18,321 nt of DNA, taken from NCBI GenBank assembly GCA_045540815.1, contig JAZQHY010000009.1, forward strand, positions 1 to 18,321, written 5' to 3'. Under the pieces are notes generated by a model. It was given only the letters and a program-made list of their open reading frames with translations. It was not told the DNA's origin and did not search any database. The position numbers were made by a program, and so were the translations under genes. The first letter of the stretch is position 1. Every line of letters begins with the position of its first letter. Below, in pieces: positions 1 through 7,720 of the stretch. Source of the stretch: JAZQHR01 sp045540815. Its GTDB lineage: Bacteria; Bacillota; Clostridia; UMGS1810.

Positions 1-3
1 ATT

Positions 4-35
4 TTGTCTTCCTAAGACCGCTTGGCCTCCGACTT
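4..35 (-). other. Sequencing adapter left on the contig end (artefact)
   Basis: Read on the minus strand, these 32 bases begin AAGTCGGAGGCC and end AGGAAGACAA. From memory this is the MGI/BGI DNBSEQ forward adapter at full length without mismatch. They contain an in-frame stop (13-15) and replace the ABC signature region (LSGGQ...R.A.ARA) that should stand directly before the Walker B segment. Sensible coding resumes at about 36-37. The bases are therefore library-derived, and bases 1-3 are doubtful too. Confidence 0.93.
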
Positions 36-36
36 A

Positions 37-279
37 CTTGCAGGAAATCCGCCTGTAATACTCGCTGACGAGCCGACAGGTGCGCTTGATTCAAAGACAG
101 GAAGGGAAGTGCTTGAGTTTTTAAAACAACTAAACCGCGAAGGAACGACAGTTGTTTTAATTACGCACGATAACTCAATAGCTGACGAGATACCAAGAGT
201 TGTGAGAATTCAAGATGGAAAGATTATCTCCGATATTACTAAGGATAGTTTGATAGGAGGTAGTTTGAATGGGAATTAA
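37..279 (+). CDS. ABC transporter ATP-binding protein, MacB/LolD type, C-terminal fragment
   Basis: This is the C-terminal 80 residues of an ABC ATPase that would energise the permease encoded next. It begins LAGNPP and carries Walker B with the catalytic Glu (VILADEPTG), the D-loop (ALDSKTG) and the H-loop (VVLITHD). This arrangement is typical of the MacB/LolD/FtsE class, whose members are about 220-250 residues long. Walker A, the Q-loop and the signature motif are missing because the contig ends here; the bases just upstream are adapter. The TTG at 22 lies in the adapter and is not a start. The 3' end overlaps the permease gene by 11 bp, which suggests translational coupling. The cargo cannot be read from this fragment. 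Confidence 0.88.
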   Translation, partial: LAGNPPVILADEPTGALDSKTGREVLEFLKQLNREGTTVVLITHDNSIADEIPRVVRIQDGKIISDITKDSLIGGSLNGN

Positions 280-1450
280 GCAGGCATTTACCCTTGCGCT
301 AAAAAGCCTTAGCGCAAGTAAGATGCGTTCGTTTTTAACTATGCTCGGCATAGTAATAGGTGTTGCGGCGGTTATCATAATAGTAAGCCTTGTAAACGGA
401 CTTACAAATGAGGTTATATCGTCGTTTGAAAGCATAGGTGCAACGACAATTTCTGTAAACATACGAGGAAGAGGCGGAAACAGAAGTGTAGATATAGACG
501 ATATGCAAAAGCTTGTGGAGGATAATCCGCAGTATCTTGACTCTATGACGCCTAACATAACTATAGCAGGCTCAACTGCAAAAAACGGAAATATAAATAT
601 AAATCCTACAAACTGTGTGGGCGTAAATGAATATTACGACAGAATAAAGGATTTAACTGTTGAACAGGGCAGGGGCCTTTCGTATATGGACTGCGAAGGC
701 AGACTTAAAAACTGTGTAGTTGGTACATATGTAGCAAACGAGCTTTATGGAAGCACCAATGTTGTTGGAGAGAAAATTAAGATTAACGGTGTTGATTTTC
801 AGATAGTAGGTGTATACGAGGAAAAGTCAGACGGTAAAGAAGGAACGGGAGATGACTTAATAGTCCTTCCATATACTGTTGCGCAAAAGCTTGCGTACAA
901 TTTCACCATAAGCACATACACATTTAATGCTGTATCAAAAGATGTGGCGCAGGAGGCTGAAGGTGTAGTAAATCAGTATTTATTAAAAATATTTGCAAGC
1001 ACCGATTATTTTACTATAATAAATATGTCAAGCGTAATAGCTGAAATTGACAAAATTACAAATATGATGTCGATAGTAATGGCAGGTATTGCGGGTGTGT
1101 CGCTGCTTGTTGGAGGTATAGGTATTATGAACATAATGCTTGTATCTGTTACCGAGAGAACGAGGGAAATAGGCATAAGAAAATCACTTGGTGCATCGCC
1201 ATGGGATATAATGAGCCAGTTTGTAGTAGAGGCTATTACCACAAGCTGCATAGGAGGACTTATTGGAATTGCATTTGGTATTGCCGGGTCGTTTTTATCA
1301 CCTCTGTTTGGGATTGAGGAAACAAAGATTTCCATTCCGGCAATACTTATAGCTTTTTCAGTGTCGGCACTTATAGGTATAGGCTTTGGATATATGCCAG
1401 CTAAAAAGGCGGCAAGAATGAATCCTATAGATGCACTAAGATATGATTAA
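269..1450 (+). CDS. ABC transporter permease, FtsX/MacB family
   Basis: This 393-residue membrane subunit partners the upstream ATPase. One N-terminal transmembrane helix lies at about residues 20-45 and follows a cytoplasmic segment typical of MacB (ALKSLSASKMRSFLTMLG). A large extracytoplasmic MacB periplasmic-core-like domain spans about 46-260. Three further helices lie at about 266-294, 318-345 and 355-375. The conserved cytoplasmic coupling segment TERTREIGIRKSLGA sits at about 295-308, and the C-terminus DALRYD is the usual family ending. The start is ATG 269 with AGGAGG at 255-260, inside the end of the ATPase gene. MacB-type systems export peptides, antibiotics or lipoproteins, or act as mechanotransmitters. 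No MacA-like adaptor is visible here, but it could lie upstream of the contig edge. The following SLH gene is probably in the same operon. Confidence 0.93.
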   Translation: MGIKQAFTLALKSLSASKMRSFLTMLGIVIGVAAVIIIVSLVNGLTNEVISSFESIGATTISVNIRGRGGNRSVDIDDMQKLVEDNPQYLDSMTPNITIAGSTAKNGNININPTNCVGVNEYYDRIKDLTVEQGRGLSYMDCEGRLKNCVVGTYVANELYGSTNVVGEKIKINGVDFQIVGVYEEKSDGKEGTGDDLIVLPYTVAQKLAYNFTISTYTFNAVSKDVAQEAEGVVNQYLLKIFASTDYFTIINMSSVIAEIDKITNMMSIVMAGIAGVSLLVGGIGIMNIMLVSVTERTREIGIRKSLGASPWDIMSQFVVEAITTSCIGGLIGIAFGIAGSFLSPLFGIEETKISIPAILIAFSVSALIGIGFGYMPAKKAARMNPIDALRYD

Positions 1451-1466
1451 TAACGGAGGAAGATAT

Positions 1467-3722
1467 ATGAAGAAATTTATTTCTTTTTTAACTGCATTTG
1501 CACTTGTAACATCTGTGTTTATACCGTTTGGAGTAAGTGCTGCGGTAAGTGATGATAACAGCCTTATAAGCTTTGTATCGGCACTTGATATTATGAAGGG
1601 TGACCCTGATGGTAATTTCAGGCTTGACGACTATGTGACAAGAGCAGAGTTTACCAAGGTGGCAATAGCCGCGTCTGTACACAAAAACAGTGTGGCATCA
1701 CGTCTTACTGTTTCACCTTATCCCGACGTTACATACACTCATTGGGCGGCTCCGTATGTAAGCGTAGCGGTAAACAATGGACTTGTAAATGGGTACGAGG
1801 ATTCTACATTCAGACCTGAAAACAACGTATCGCTTGAAGAAGCCGTTACAATAGTTTTAAAAATGCTTGGATATACGAGCGATGATTTTGGCTCGTCGTG
1901 GCCATACGGACAGATGGGAATGGCGAACAATCTTGACCTTACCGATGATATAGACAGAGTAGTTGGTGAGGCGCTTACAAGGCGCGATGTGGCAAGGCTT
2001 ATTTCAAACCTTATGAAAACGCGTTCCAAGGGGTCGGCTGCAAAATACATCACACTTCTTGATTATGATATCATTGAAGGCAGTACTATTATAGCTACTG
2101 CAAATGAGGATACTGCAGTTGGAAGCGACAAGGTATACACCTCTGCAGGTACATTTGAGATAGATGAAGATTTTGACTACTCAATAGTTGGCAGAAAAGG
2201 TGATTTGGTTGTTAAAAACGGCAGTAAATATGTAGGATTTATGCCTGATAACCAGATAGTAAAAGAATACAGTGTATATCAGGTAATGGCTGATGATGTA
2301 ATAGTATCAAACGGTGGTGTGCTTGAAAATTTAAGCATTGATTCGTCAGTTACTGTGTACAATAAGTCGAATAAGACTAATCTAAAAAGCGTGCTTTCAT
2401 CTATGGCACCCGGTGATGTGATAAGCACATACAGAAATGCAAATGGTGTAATAGACTATGCGCTTGTTAAAACCGGCGAAACAGAAGGTCCGTTTATTGT
2501 AAGAAACACTAGCTGGGTAAGTACATACGGACTTGAAAATATGAGTACGTTTATAAGAAATGGCTCAAAGGTTTCTTCGGGGACTATAGCTGTGAACGAT
2601 GTAATATATTATTCAAAATCCCTTGGCACTGTATGGGCATACAACAACATTGTAACAGGCGTATATGAGTCTGCATCGCCTAACAAGGATATGCCGACAA
2701 GTGTCGTAATATCGGGGAAAACTTATAATATAGAGGGCGCAGATGCATACAATGCATTATCTTCTAACGGAAGCTATAATTTTGGTGATACTGTTACGCT
2801 TCTTCTTGGAAGAACAGGTGATATAGCAGCAGTAGCGGCACAGTCGTCTACCGCCAGTGTGGTATACGGACTTTTGGACGGGGTTGGTACAAAGCAGTAC
2901 ACAGGCACAAATGGTAATACATATACTTCAAACTACGTAAGTATAATGCTTGCAAACGGACAAATGCAGGAGTATATTACTTCTAAGGATTATTCGCCAT
3001 ATGTTAACAGTGTAGTATCGGTTAGCTTTAAAAACGGAGAGGCAAGTATAAACCCAACCAGAAAACAAAGTACTGTTTATGGAAAGGTATCAGCATCTAA
3101 ATACACAATTGGAAAGAACGAGCTTTCAGAAGATGTCAAGATACTGGACATCGCAAACAGTAGTTCAACCAATGGTAAGGCTATTGTAACATACCTTAGC
3201 CGAATAGACGGGATTTCACTTTCGGTTAATGATATATTGTACTTTACCAAAAACGCAATGGGCGAGATAGATGCGCTTTTCCTAAACGACGTTACAGGCG
3301 ATGCGTACAGCTATGGATATGTAATGAGTGCAATTTCAAATACAACGGGTATGTCGGGTCTTAACGGAAGCTATATGTTTGACGTTGGCGGAAGTGTATA
3401 TTCTCTAAACGGAAAGGCATATAATATAACTTCTGAATCAACCGCAAAAATACTGGTTAAAAACAATTCGGTAATCGGATATTTTGGTGGGCTAAAAAGA
3501 GTTTTAGGCGGAATAAAATCGATTGATTACACAAAAATAACTGCATCAAACGGAGATTCGTATCTCATAGGAAACAATGCATCAGTATATTATAAGAATT
3601 ATGACAATTCTTTTGAGAGTATATATCTGGACGATGTTATAAACGGCAATTATTCTATATCTGCATACTATGACAGAGAGCCGTCAGACGGTGGAAGAAT
3701 AAGGGTAATAATAGCAGAGTAA
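1467..3722 (+). CDS. SLH-domain cell-surface protein
   Basis: This is a secreted protein of 751 residues. The preferred start is ATG 1467, because GGAGGA (1455-1460) precedes it and the signal peptide begins there (MKKFISFLTAFALVTSVF, probable cleavage near VSA at about residue 26); ATG 1443 lies upstream of that site. Three S-layer homology repeats follow within about residues 30-190. They include GDPDGNFRLDDYVTRAEF, a copy with GYEDSTFRPENNVSLEEA, and a more divergent third copy ending in LTRRDVARLISNLM. SLH domains bind pyruvylated secondary cell-wall polymer, so the protein should sit on the cell surface. The remaining 550 residues have no domain I recognise. They are rich in Ser, Asn, Tyr and Val, and show a diverged beta-type repeat of about 60-74 residues. 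The gene lies 16 bp after the ABC permease and before a strong terminator. Confidence 0.9.
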   Translation: MKKFISFLTAFALVTSVFIPFGVSAAVSDDNSLISFVSALDIMKGDPDGNFRLDDYVTRAEFTKVAIAASVHKNSVASRLTVSPYPDVTYTHWAAPYVSVAVNNGLVNGYEDSTFRPENNVSLEEAVTIVLKMLGYTSDDFGSSWPYGQMGMANNLDLTDDIDRVVGEALTRRDVARLISNLMKTRSKGSAAKYITLLDYDIIEGSTIIATANEDTAVGSDKVYTSAGTFEIDEDFDYSIVGRKGDLVVKNGSKYVGFMPDNQIVKEYSVYQVMADDVIVSNGGVLENLSIDSSVTVYNKSNKTNLKSVLSSMAPGDVISTYRNANGVIDYALVKTGETEGPFIVRNTSWVSTYGLENMSTFIRNGSKVSSGTIAVNDVIYYSKSLGTVWAYNNIVTGVYESASPNKDMPTSVVISGKTYNIEGADAYNALSSNGSYNFGDTVTLLLGRTGDIAAVAAQSSTASVVYGLLDGVGTKQYTGTNGNTYTSNYVSIMLANGQMQEYITSKDYSPYVNSVVSVSFKNGEASINPTRKQSTVYGKVSASKYTIGKNELSEDVKILDIANSSSTNGKAIVTYLSRIDGISLSVNDILYFTKNAMGEIDALFLNDVTGDAYSYGYVMSAISNTTGMSGLNGSYMFDVGGSVYSLNGKAYNITSESTAKILVKNNSVIGYFGGLKRVLGGIKSIDYTKITASNGDSYLIGNNASVYYKNYDNSFESIYLDDVINGNYSISAYYDREPSDGGRIRVIIAE

Positions 3723-3728
3723 TTTTAA

Positions 3729-3765
3729 AAGGCAGAAACGAAATTCAAATCGTTTCTGCCTTCTT
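3729..3765. terminator. Bidirectional intrinsic terminator between convergent genes
   Basis: A perfect 13-bp stem (3729-3741 with 3750-3762) has an 8-base loop and contains GGCAGAAACGA/TCGTTTCTGCC. The + strand continues with CTTTAT and the minus strand with TTTTAAAATT. It can end the SLH transcript and the M20 peptidase transcript that runs towards it. Confidence 0.88.
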
Positions 3766-3779
3766 TATATCATATTTTA

Positions 3780-3803
3780 GGGACAGGAGTTCTCGACTGT
3801 CCG
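3780..3803. repeat. Small GGGACAG-type hairpin, possible REP-like remnant
   Basis: GGACAG (3781-3786) and CTGTCC (3797-3802) form a 6-bp stem around GAGTTCTCGA. It is preceded by TTTTAGGGACA (3775-3785), an 11-mer that recurs at 6131-6141, also just downstream of a terminator. Short GGGACAG...CTGTCC palindromes occur dispersed in many Clostridia, some of them linked to IS200/RAYT-type transposases. No transposase is present here, so the assignment is tentative. Confidence 0.4.
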
Positions 3804-3835
3804 GTTGGGTAGGTGTAGTCACAGACTATTATATT

Positions 3836-4993
3836 TTATATGCACATAACAATTGCTGACATATGTTTTGCTGATGTTGCAAGGGATGATATAATAGTAT
3901 ACTCTTCGTGTGAGTGTATTCTGTCACCAATCACACCTGTGTTATCAATGCACGGAATACCTTTTCGCGTTATATAAGCTGCATCGCTTCCGCCAGGCGA
4001 ATGATTGATTTCACGTTTAGAAAGTCCAACCTCTTCAAATATTTCATTTATCTTGTTAAATAGTGCGAGATTTGCGTCTGTATACGGCATTGAAGGACGA
4101 TAACTTACTTCTTCAACAACGCATTTTGTACCTTCAAGGTATGAGGTGTCAGCAACTTTTTGTGCAAATTCTCGTGCGGCTTTTTCTTCGTCGTCATTTG
4201 AAAAACGTATATCAAGTATAAAACTGCATTTTTCAGGCACGGTATTTCCAACCGTACCACCTTCTATAACGCCACAGTTAAAGGTGATAGAATCTTCGTC
4301 TTTCATTTTTTCAAGTTCAAGTATTTTGTGCGATGCCTCGGCAATAGCGTTTATGCCTTGTGTACATCTTGACGAATGAGCTGCTTTTCCTGTGATATTG
4401 TATTTTAAGCGAAGTATACCTTTTCTTTTAAGTACAAGTTTATTCTTATTTTCAGGCTTTAAGCCTTCTGTATTTAAAAATGCTACTGCGCCTTTTGCCT
4501 TTTCGCACATAAACTCAATGGTTTTCTTTCCGCTTTGTTTACTGCTTGTTTCTTCGTCCGACTGTAATATAAGCTTTACAGGACGAGCAGTAAAGCCTAC
4601 CTGTGAAAGTGCATCCATAGCTAGAAATGCAGCTATGCATCCGCCTTTACAGTCAGTGGTGCCAGGACCGTACATTATATCGCCTTCTATTTTAACAGGC
4701 GGATAACCGCATATACCCAGAGGCTGAACAGTATCCATATGTCCAGATAGACACACAGGCTCGCCCTTTGCATCAGGGTTTAAAGTAATGCATGCAGCAT
4801 TACCTGCAACATCGTGTTTAAATATTTCTATATTCCAGCCTCGTTTTTCTGCCATATCCACAAAGTAGGATAGGACCTTGTCAACGCCTTCTTTATAGTT
4901 GGTAGGGCTTTCTATGTTACATACATCTTCCATTACTTTAACGTACTGAGGGAACAGCTCGTCAATTTTTTTGAATAATTCTTCGCATTTCAT
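3836..4993 (-). CDS. M20 family metallopeptidase (CPG2/ArgE/DapE type)
   Basis: This 385-residue cytoplasmic zinc peptidase or deacylase hydrolyses an N-acyl or peptide amide bond. The full metal-site set of the M20A (carboxypeptidase G2-like) family can be placed: H85 and D87 in SGHMDTVQ, bridging D114 in GPGTTDCKGG, catalytic E147 with E148 in SDEETS, E176 in NTEG, and H362 in HSHEEY. A lid/dimerisation domain spans about 185-295 and holds H206 (AAHSSR). The length is normal for the family. The start is ATG 4993, with GGAGAG a few bases upstream. The gene is divergent from a LysR regulator, the usual arrangement for a regulated target. The substrate is unknown; glutamyl-type or other C-terminal peptides are plausible for this subgroup. 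Confidence 0.92.
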   Translation of the reverse strand: MKCEELFKKIDELFPQYVKVMEDVCNIESPTNYKEGVDKVLSYFVDMAEKRGWNIEIFKHDVAGNAACITLNPDAKGEPVCLSGHMDTVQPLGICGYPPVKIEGDIMYGPGTTDCKGGCIAAFLAMDALSQVGFTARPVKLILQSDEETSSKQSGKKTIEFMCEKAKGAVAFLNTEGLKPENKNKLVLKRKGILRLKYNITGKAAHSSRCTQGINAIAEASHKILELEKMKDEDSITFNCGVIEGGTVGNTVPEKCSFILDIRFSNDDEEKAAREFAQKVADTSYLEGTKCVVEEVSYRPSMPYTDANLALFNKINEIFEEVGLSKREINHSPGGSDAAYITRKGIPCIDNTGVIGDRIHSHEEYTIISSLATSAKHMSAIVMCI

Positions 4994-5032
4994 AATATTC
5001 TCTCCACTTTGATAAGTATGTTAACTATCGAC

Positions 5033-5061
5033 TTGATTATATTACACATTAGTGATATAAT
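5033..5061 (+). promoter_or_regulatory. Sigma-A promoter of the LysR gene
   Basis: The -35 TTGATT (5033-5038) and -10 TATAAT (5056-5061) are 17 bp apart, with an extended -10 TG at 5053-5054. The predicted start point is near 5068, about 45 nt before the LysR start. It is part of the perfect inverted repeat 5033-5042/5055-5064. Confidence 0.75.
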
Positions 5062-5064
5062 CAA
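5036..5064 (-). promoter_or_regulatory. Sigma-A promoter of the M20 peptidase gene
   Basis: On the minus strand the -35 TTGATT (5064-5059) and -10 TATAAT (5041-5036) are 17 bp apart. The predicted start point is near 5029, giving a leader of about 35 nt. It occupies the same DNA as the divergent LysR promoter. Confidence 0.75.
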
Positions 5065-5113
5065 ATACAAATAAGTTTATGAAAGATATAATTTAAATTT
5101 ATAGGTGATGGAA

Positions 5114-6091
5114 ATGCTTGACAACTTATCAAAATACGTATATGAGGTTTATCGTTCAAAGAGTGTATCTGCTGCGGCAAAAAAGCTATTTATATCGCAG
5201 CCTGCTTTAAGTGCATCAATTAGAAAGGCGGAAGAACAGCTTGGTGCAGCGATTTTTAATCGAAAAACCATTCCTTTTACGCTTACTGCAGAAGGGAAGA
5301 TATACATAGAATCCATAGAAAAAATTATGAAGCTTGAAACGGAAACACTTGAGAAAATTCACGATATATCCGAGATAAAGGGTGGACTTTTAAACATTTC
5401 AACATCATCATATCTTGCGTATTTTGTTATACCAAAAGTGTGCGAAATATTTGCCAAAAAACATCCGAATGTAAATATAAACATATCTACCGCCAGTACA
5501 GAGGCGCTTGCAGGACAACTTTATAACAACACTGCAGATATTGTTTTTATGCCGACGGAAAATGATGCACCGGGATTATTTACTGTGCCACTTTTGGAGG
5601 AAAATATAATCGTAGCGTTAAGAAAAGATTTCAAAGATGCTCAAAATCTTTATCCTTATGCACTTTCTTATGATGATGTAGTAAACAGAAATTATCCAGG
5701 CGAAAAAAAGATAGAGGATATGAGTATATTTCACGGCATAGAATTTATATATTCTCCGCCAAAGAGCATGGTTTTTAAAAAGAAAAAGATGCTTTTCGGT
5801 GATACAGATTCTGCGCATTTAGTCGGTGTAAGTTCACCAAACCAAAGACTTAATTACAATCTTATGCTGTCTGGGTTTGGAGCGTTTTTAACCACTGATT
5901 CAGCGGTTGCTATTATGCCTGACAATGATAATTGTATGTACTTCGTGCTTGAGAACCCAAATGCTAAACAGCATTTTTCGCTTGCTTACTCGGCTACTGA
6001 AGATTCACCGTCGTATAGGCTTATATGCGAATTTGTAAATACTGCAAAGGAATTTTTTGATTGTGAAAATCCGCTGTTGAAATTAAAGTAA
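5114..6091 (+). CDS. LysR family transcriptional regulator
   Basis: This is a 325-residue DNA-binding regulator. The N-terminal winged helix-turn-helix (about residues 1-60) has the family pattern AAAKKLFISQPALSASIRKA followed by EEQLGAAIFNR. A linker helix follows, and then a periplasmic-binding-protein-like effector domain (about 88-300) that starts near GGLLNISTSS. Of the possible starts GTG 5105, ATG 5108 and ATG 5114, the last is preferred: AGGTGAT (5103-5109) pairs with the 16S tail 4-6 bases ahead of it, and the other two lie inside that site. The gene is divergent from the M20 peptidase, with overlapping promoters, so it probably controls that gene and its own expression. The effector is unknown. 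Confidence 0.93.
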   Translation: MLDNLSKYVYEVYRSKSVSAAAKKLFISQPALSASIRKAEEQLGAAIFNRKTIPFTLTAEGKIYIESIEKIMKLETETLEKIHDISEIKGGLLNISTSSYLAYFVIPKVCEIFAKKHPNVNINISTASTEALAGQLYNNTADIVFMPTENDAPGLFTVPLLEENIIVALRKDFKDAQNLYPYALSYDDVVNRNYPGEKKIEDMSIFHGIEFIYSPPKSMVFKKKKMLFGDTDSAHLVGVSSPNQRLNYNLMLSGFGAFLTTDSAVAIMPDNDNCMYFVLENPNAKQHFSLAYSATEDSPSYRLICEFVNTAKEFFDCENPLLKLK

Positions 6092-6101
6092 ATAATAAAA
6101 G

Positions 6102-6134
6102 TACGTTTGGGTGACAAACGTATTTTTTGTTTTT
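6102..6134 (+). terminator. Intrinsic terminator after the LysR gene
   Basis: The 8-bp stem TACGTTTG (6102-6109)/CAAACGTA (6115-6122) has a GGTGA loop and is followed by TTTTTTGTTTTT. It lies 10 bp after the LysR stop codon. Confidence 0.88.
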
Positions 6135-6171
6135 AGGGACATATACATATTATAAAGGATGTGTGTATGTT

Positions 6172-7695
6172 TTGAGCAAAAAACTTTTTATTATAAATAC
6201 ATTTTTACTTACATTTACAACGATATTTTTAAGACTTGTAGGAATGTTTTTCAGGATATATCTGTCAAACAAAATAGGCACAGAGGGTATGGGGCTATAT
6301 CAGCTGATACTGTCGGTGTATATGGTTTTTATTTCATTTGCAAATGCGGGTATAAGTGTATCCGTTACAAGGCTAATCTCGGAAAATATGGACAGATATC
6401 ATTCACATAAAATTGTAGCAAAAACTCTTATGTATCAGCTTTGTGTCGGACTTATTACGGCGGCTATACTGTATGTGGTATCGGGAATGCTATGCAGTAT
6501 ATTTTTGAAAGATACACGCATTGTATCGGCGCTTAAGGTGATTAGTCTTAGTCTTCCGTTTATAGCGATGTCTTCCTGCTTTAAGGGTTTTTTTATAGCC
6601 AAAAGCAAGGTGATAAAAACAACCACTGCACAAATACTTGAGGATATAGTAAAGATTGCGATAATATTTGTGATAATTGATGTGTATATAGACAAAGGTC
6701 TTGATAAAACCTGCGTTGCAATTGCGATTGGCACAGCGCTTTCTGAGATTGCATCGTGGACATATCTTGGGATTCTATATGTATTTGATAAAGGAAAGAT
6801 AACAAGGTCAAATAAAAAACCACCGTCAAATATTTTAGGAAATCTTCTCAGGATTTCTCTTCCGCTTGCGGGCTCGGCATACATCACATCCACTCTTAAG
6901 CTTGCAGAAAATATGCTTATTCCGTCGTCACTGCAGGTATATGGAATGAACATAAGCGAATCGCTTTCACAGTATGGTATGTTAAAGGGTATGGCGCTTC
7001 CGCTTATACTTTTTCCATCAGCACTTTTAACTGCGTTTTCTACTTTATTAGTGCCAGAAATAACAAAGGCAAAGGTGGCAGGAAGGCATAACCTTATACG
7101 CTATACTACCGACAGAGTGTGCAAGCTTACAATGATAGTGTCGGTGCTAATATGCGGAATTTTTATAGTGTTTTCTGATAAGCTTGGAAATATAATGTAT
7201 TCAAACAGCGAGGTAGGGTATATTATAAAAATTCTATCTCCGCTCATTCCCTTTATATACCTTGACGGGTCGATTACAGGAATACTTATGGGACTTGACA
7301 GACAAAAGAGCATTTTTTTATATAACACAATAGACTCGGTGGGTAGAATTATACTTATGTATGTGCTTATACCAAGGTATGGATTTAATGGGCTTATTGG
7401 TGTGATGTATTTAAGCAACATACTGCTTCCGTCGGCATATTTATTTAAGCTTGCAAGCATAACCGGACTTAAGATAAATATATTAGATTATCTCATAAAG
7501 CCGATTGTTTCAGTTTTGACAGCGTGTGCTATTGGATATGCATTTGTATCAAGGACAGCTATATACGGAGAAATATCATTTTTGATTACTGGTGCACTGG
7601 TGATTTGTACATTATATATAATGCTCCTTGTTGGGCTAAAGTGCATAGGTATGGAGGATTTTGGGTGGATAGTTAAATCCATTAAAAGAAATTGA
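6172..7695 (+). CDS. SpoVB-like polysaccharide/lipid-linked oligosaccharide flippase (MOP superfamily)
   Basis: This is an integral membrane protein of 507 residues with about 14 hydrophobic segments. It belongs to the MATE/MOP exporters that flip lipid-linked sugars (SpoVB, MurJ, Wzx). The SpoVB-type signature lies near the N-terminus: GMFFRIYLSNKIGTEGMGLY, then a long helix ending ANAGISVSVTRLISE. B. subtilis SpoVB is about 518 residues and acts in spore cortex peptidoglycan synthesis; which paralogue this is cannot be decided by eye. The preferred start is TTG 6172 (then SKKLFIINTF, as in homologues), with AAAGGA at 6154-6159, somewhat distant at 12 bp. The frame is open back to TTG 6127, but that codon lies inside the preceding terminator. 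GTG 6163 is possible but very close to the Shine-Dalgarno site. The thrS promoter overlaps its stop codon. Confidence 0.83.
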   Translation: MSKKLFIINTFLLTFTTIFLRLVGMFFRIYLSNKIGTEGMGLYQLILSVYMVFISFANAGISVSVTRLISENMDRYHSHKIVAKTLMYQLCVGLITAAILYVVSGMLCSIFLKDTRIVSALKVISLSLPFIAMSSCFKGFFIAKSKVIKTTTAQILEDIVKIAIIFVIIDVYIDKGLDKTCVAIAIGTALSEIASWTYLGILYVFDKGKITRSNKKPPSNILGNLLRISLPLAGSAYITSTLKLAENMLIPSSLQVYGMNISESLSQYGMLKGMALPLILFPSALLTAFSTLLVPEITKAKVAGRHNLIRYTTDRVCKLTMIVSVLICGIFIVFSDKLGNIMYSNSEVGYIIKILSPLIPFIYLDGSITGILMGLDRQKSIFLYNTIDSVGRIILMYVLIPRYGFNGLIGVMYLSNILLPSAYLFKLASITGLKINILDYLIKPIVSVLTACAIGYAFVSRTAIYGEISFLITGALVICTLYIMLLVGLKCIGMEDFGWIVKSIKRN

Positions 7696-7720
7696 CAAAA
7701 ACAGATAAATATTATATAAT
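7692..7720 (+). promoter_or_regulatory. Consensus sigma-A promoter of thrS
   Basis: TTGACA (7692-7697) and TATAAT (7715-7720) are 17 bp apart, a perfect consensus match. The -35 overlaps the flippase stop codon (TGA 7693-7695). The start point is predicted near 7727, leaving a leader of only about 53 nt. ATATCATA (7719-7726) and TATGATAT (7745-7752) form an 8-bp inverted repeat across the start region. Confidence 0.85.

Noticed and set aside
22..36. TTG start codon for the left-edge ABC ATPase
   Set aside because: It lies inside the adapter sequence; an ABC ATPase cannot begin just before Walker B.
175..558. 127-residue minus-strand open frame
   Set aside because: It is a shadow of the ABC permease gene; it has no ribosome site and the composition of an antisense frame.
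6127..6171. N-terminal extension of the SpoVB-like protein from TTG 6127
   Set aside because: The codon sits in the terminator's T-run, and homologues begin at the SKK segment encoded from 6172.
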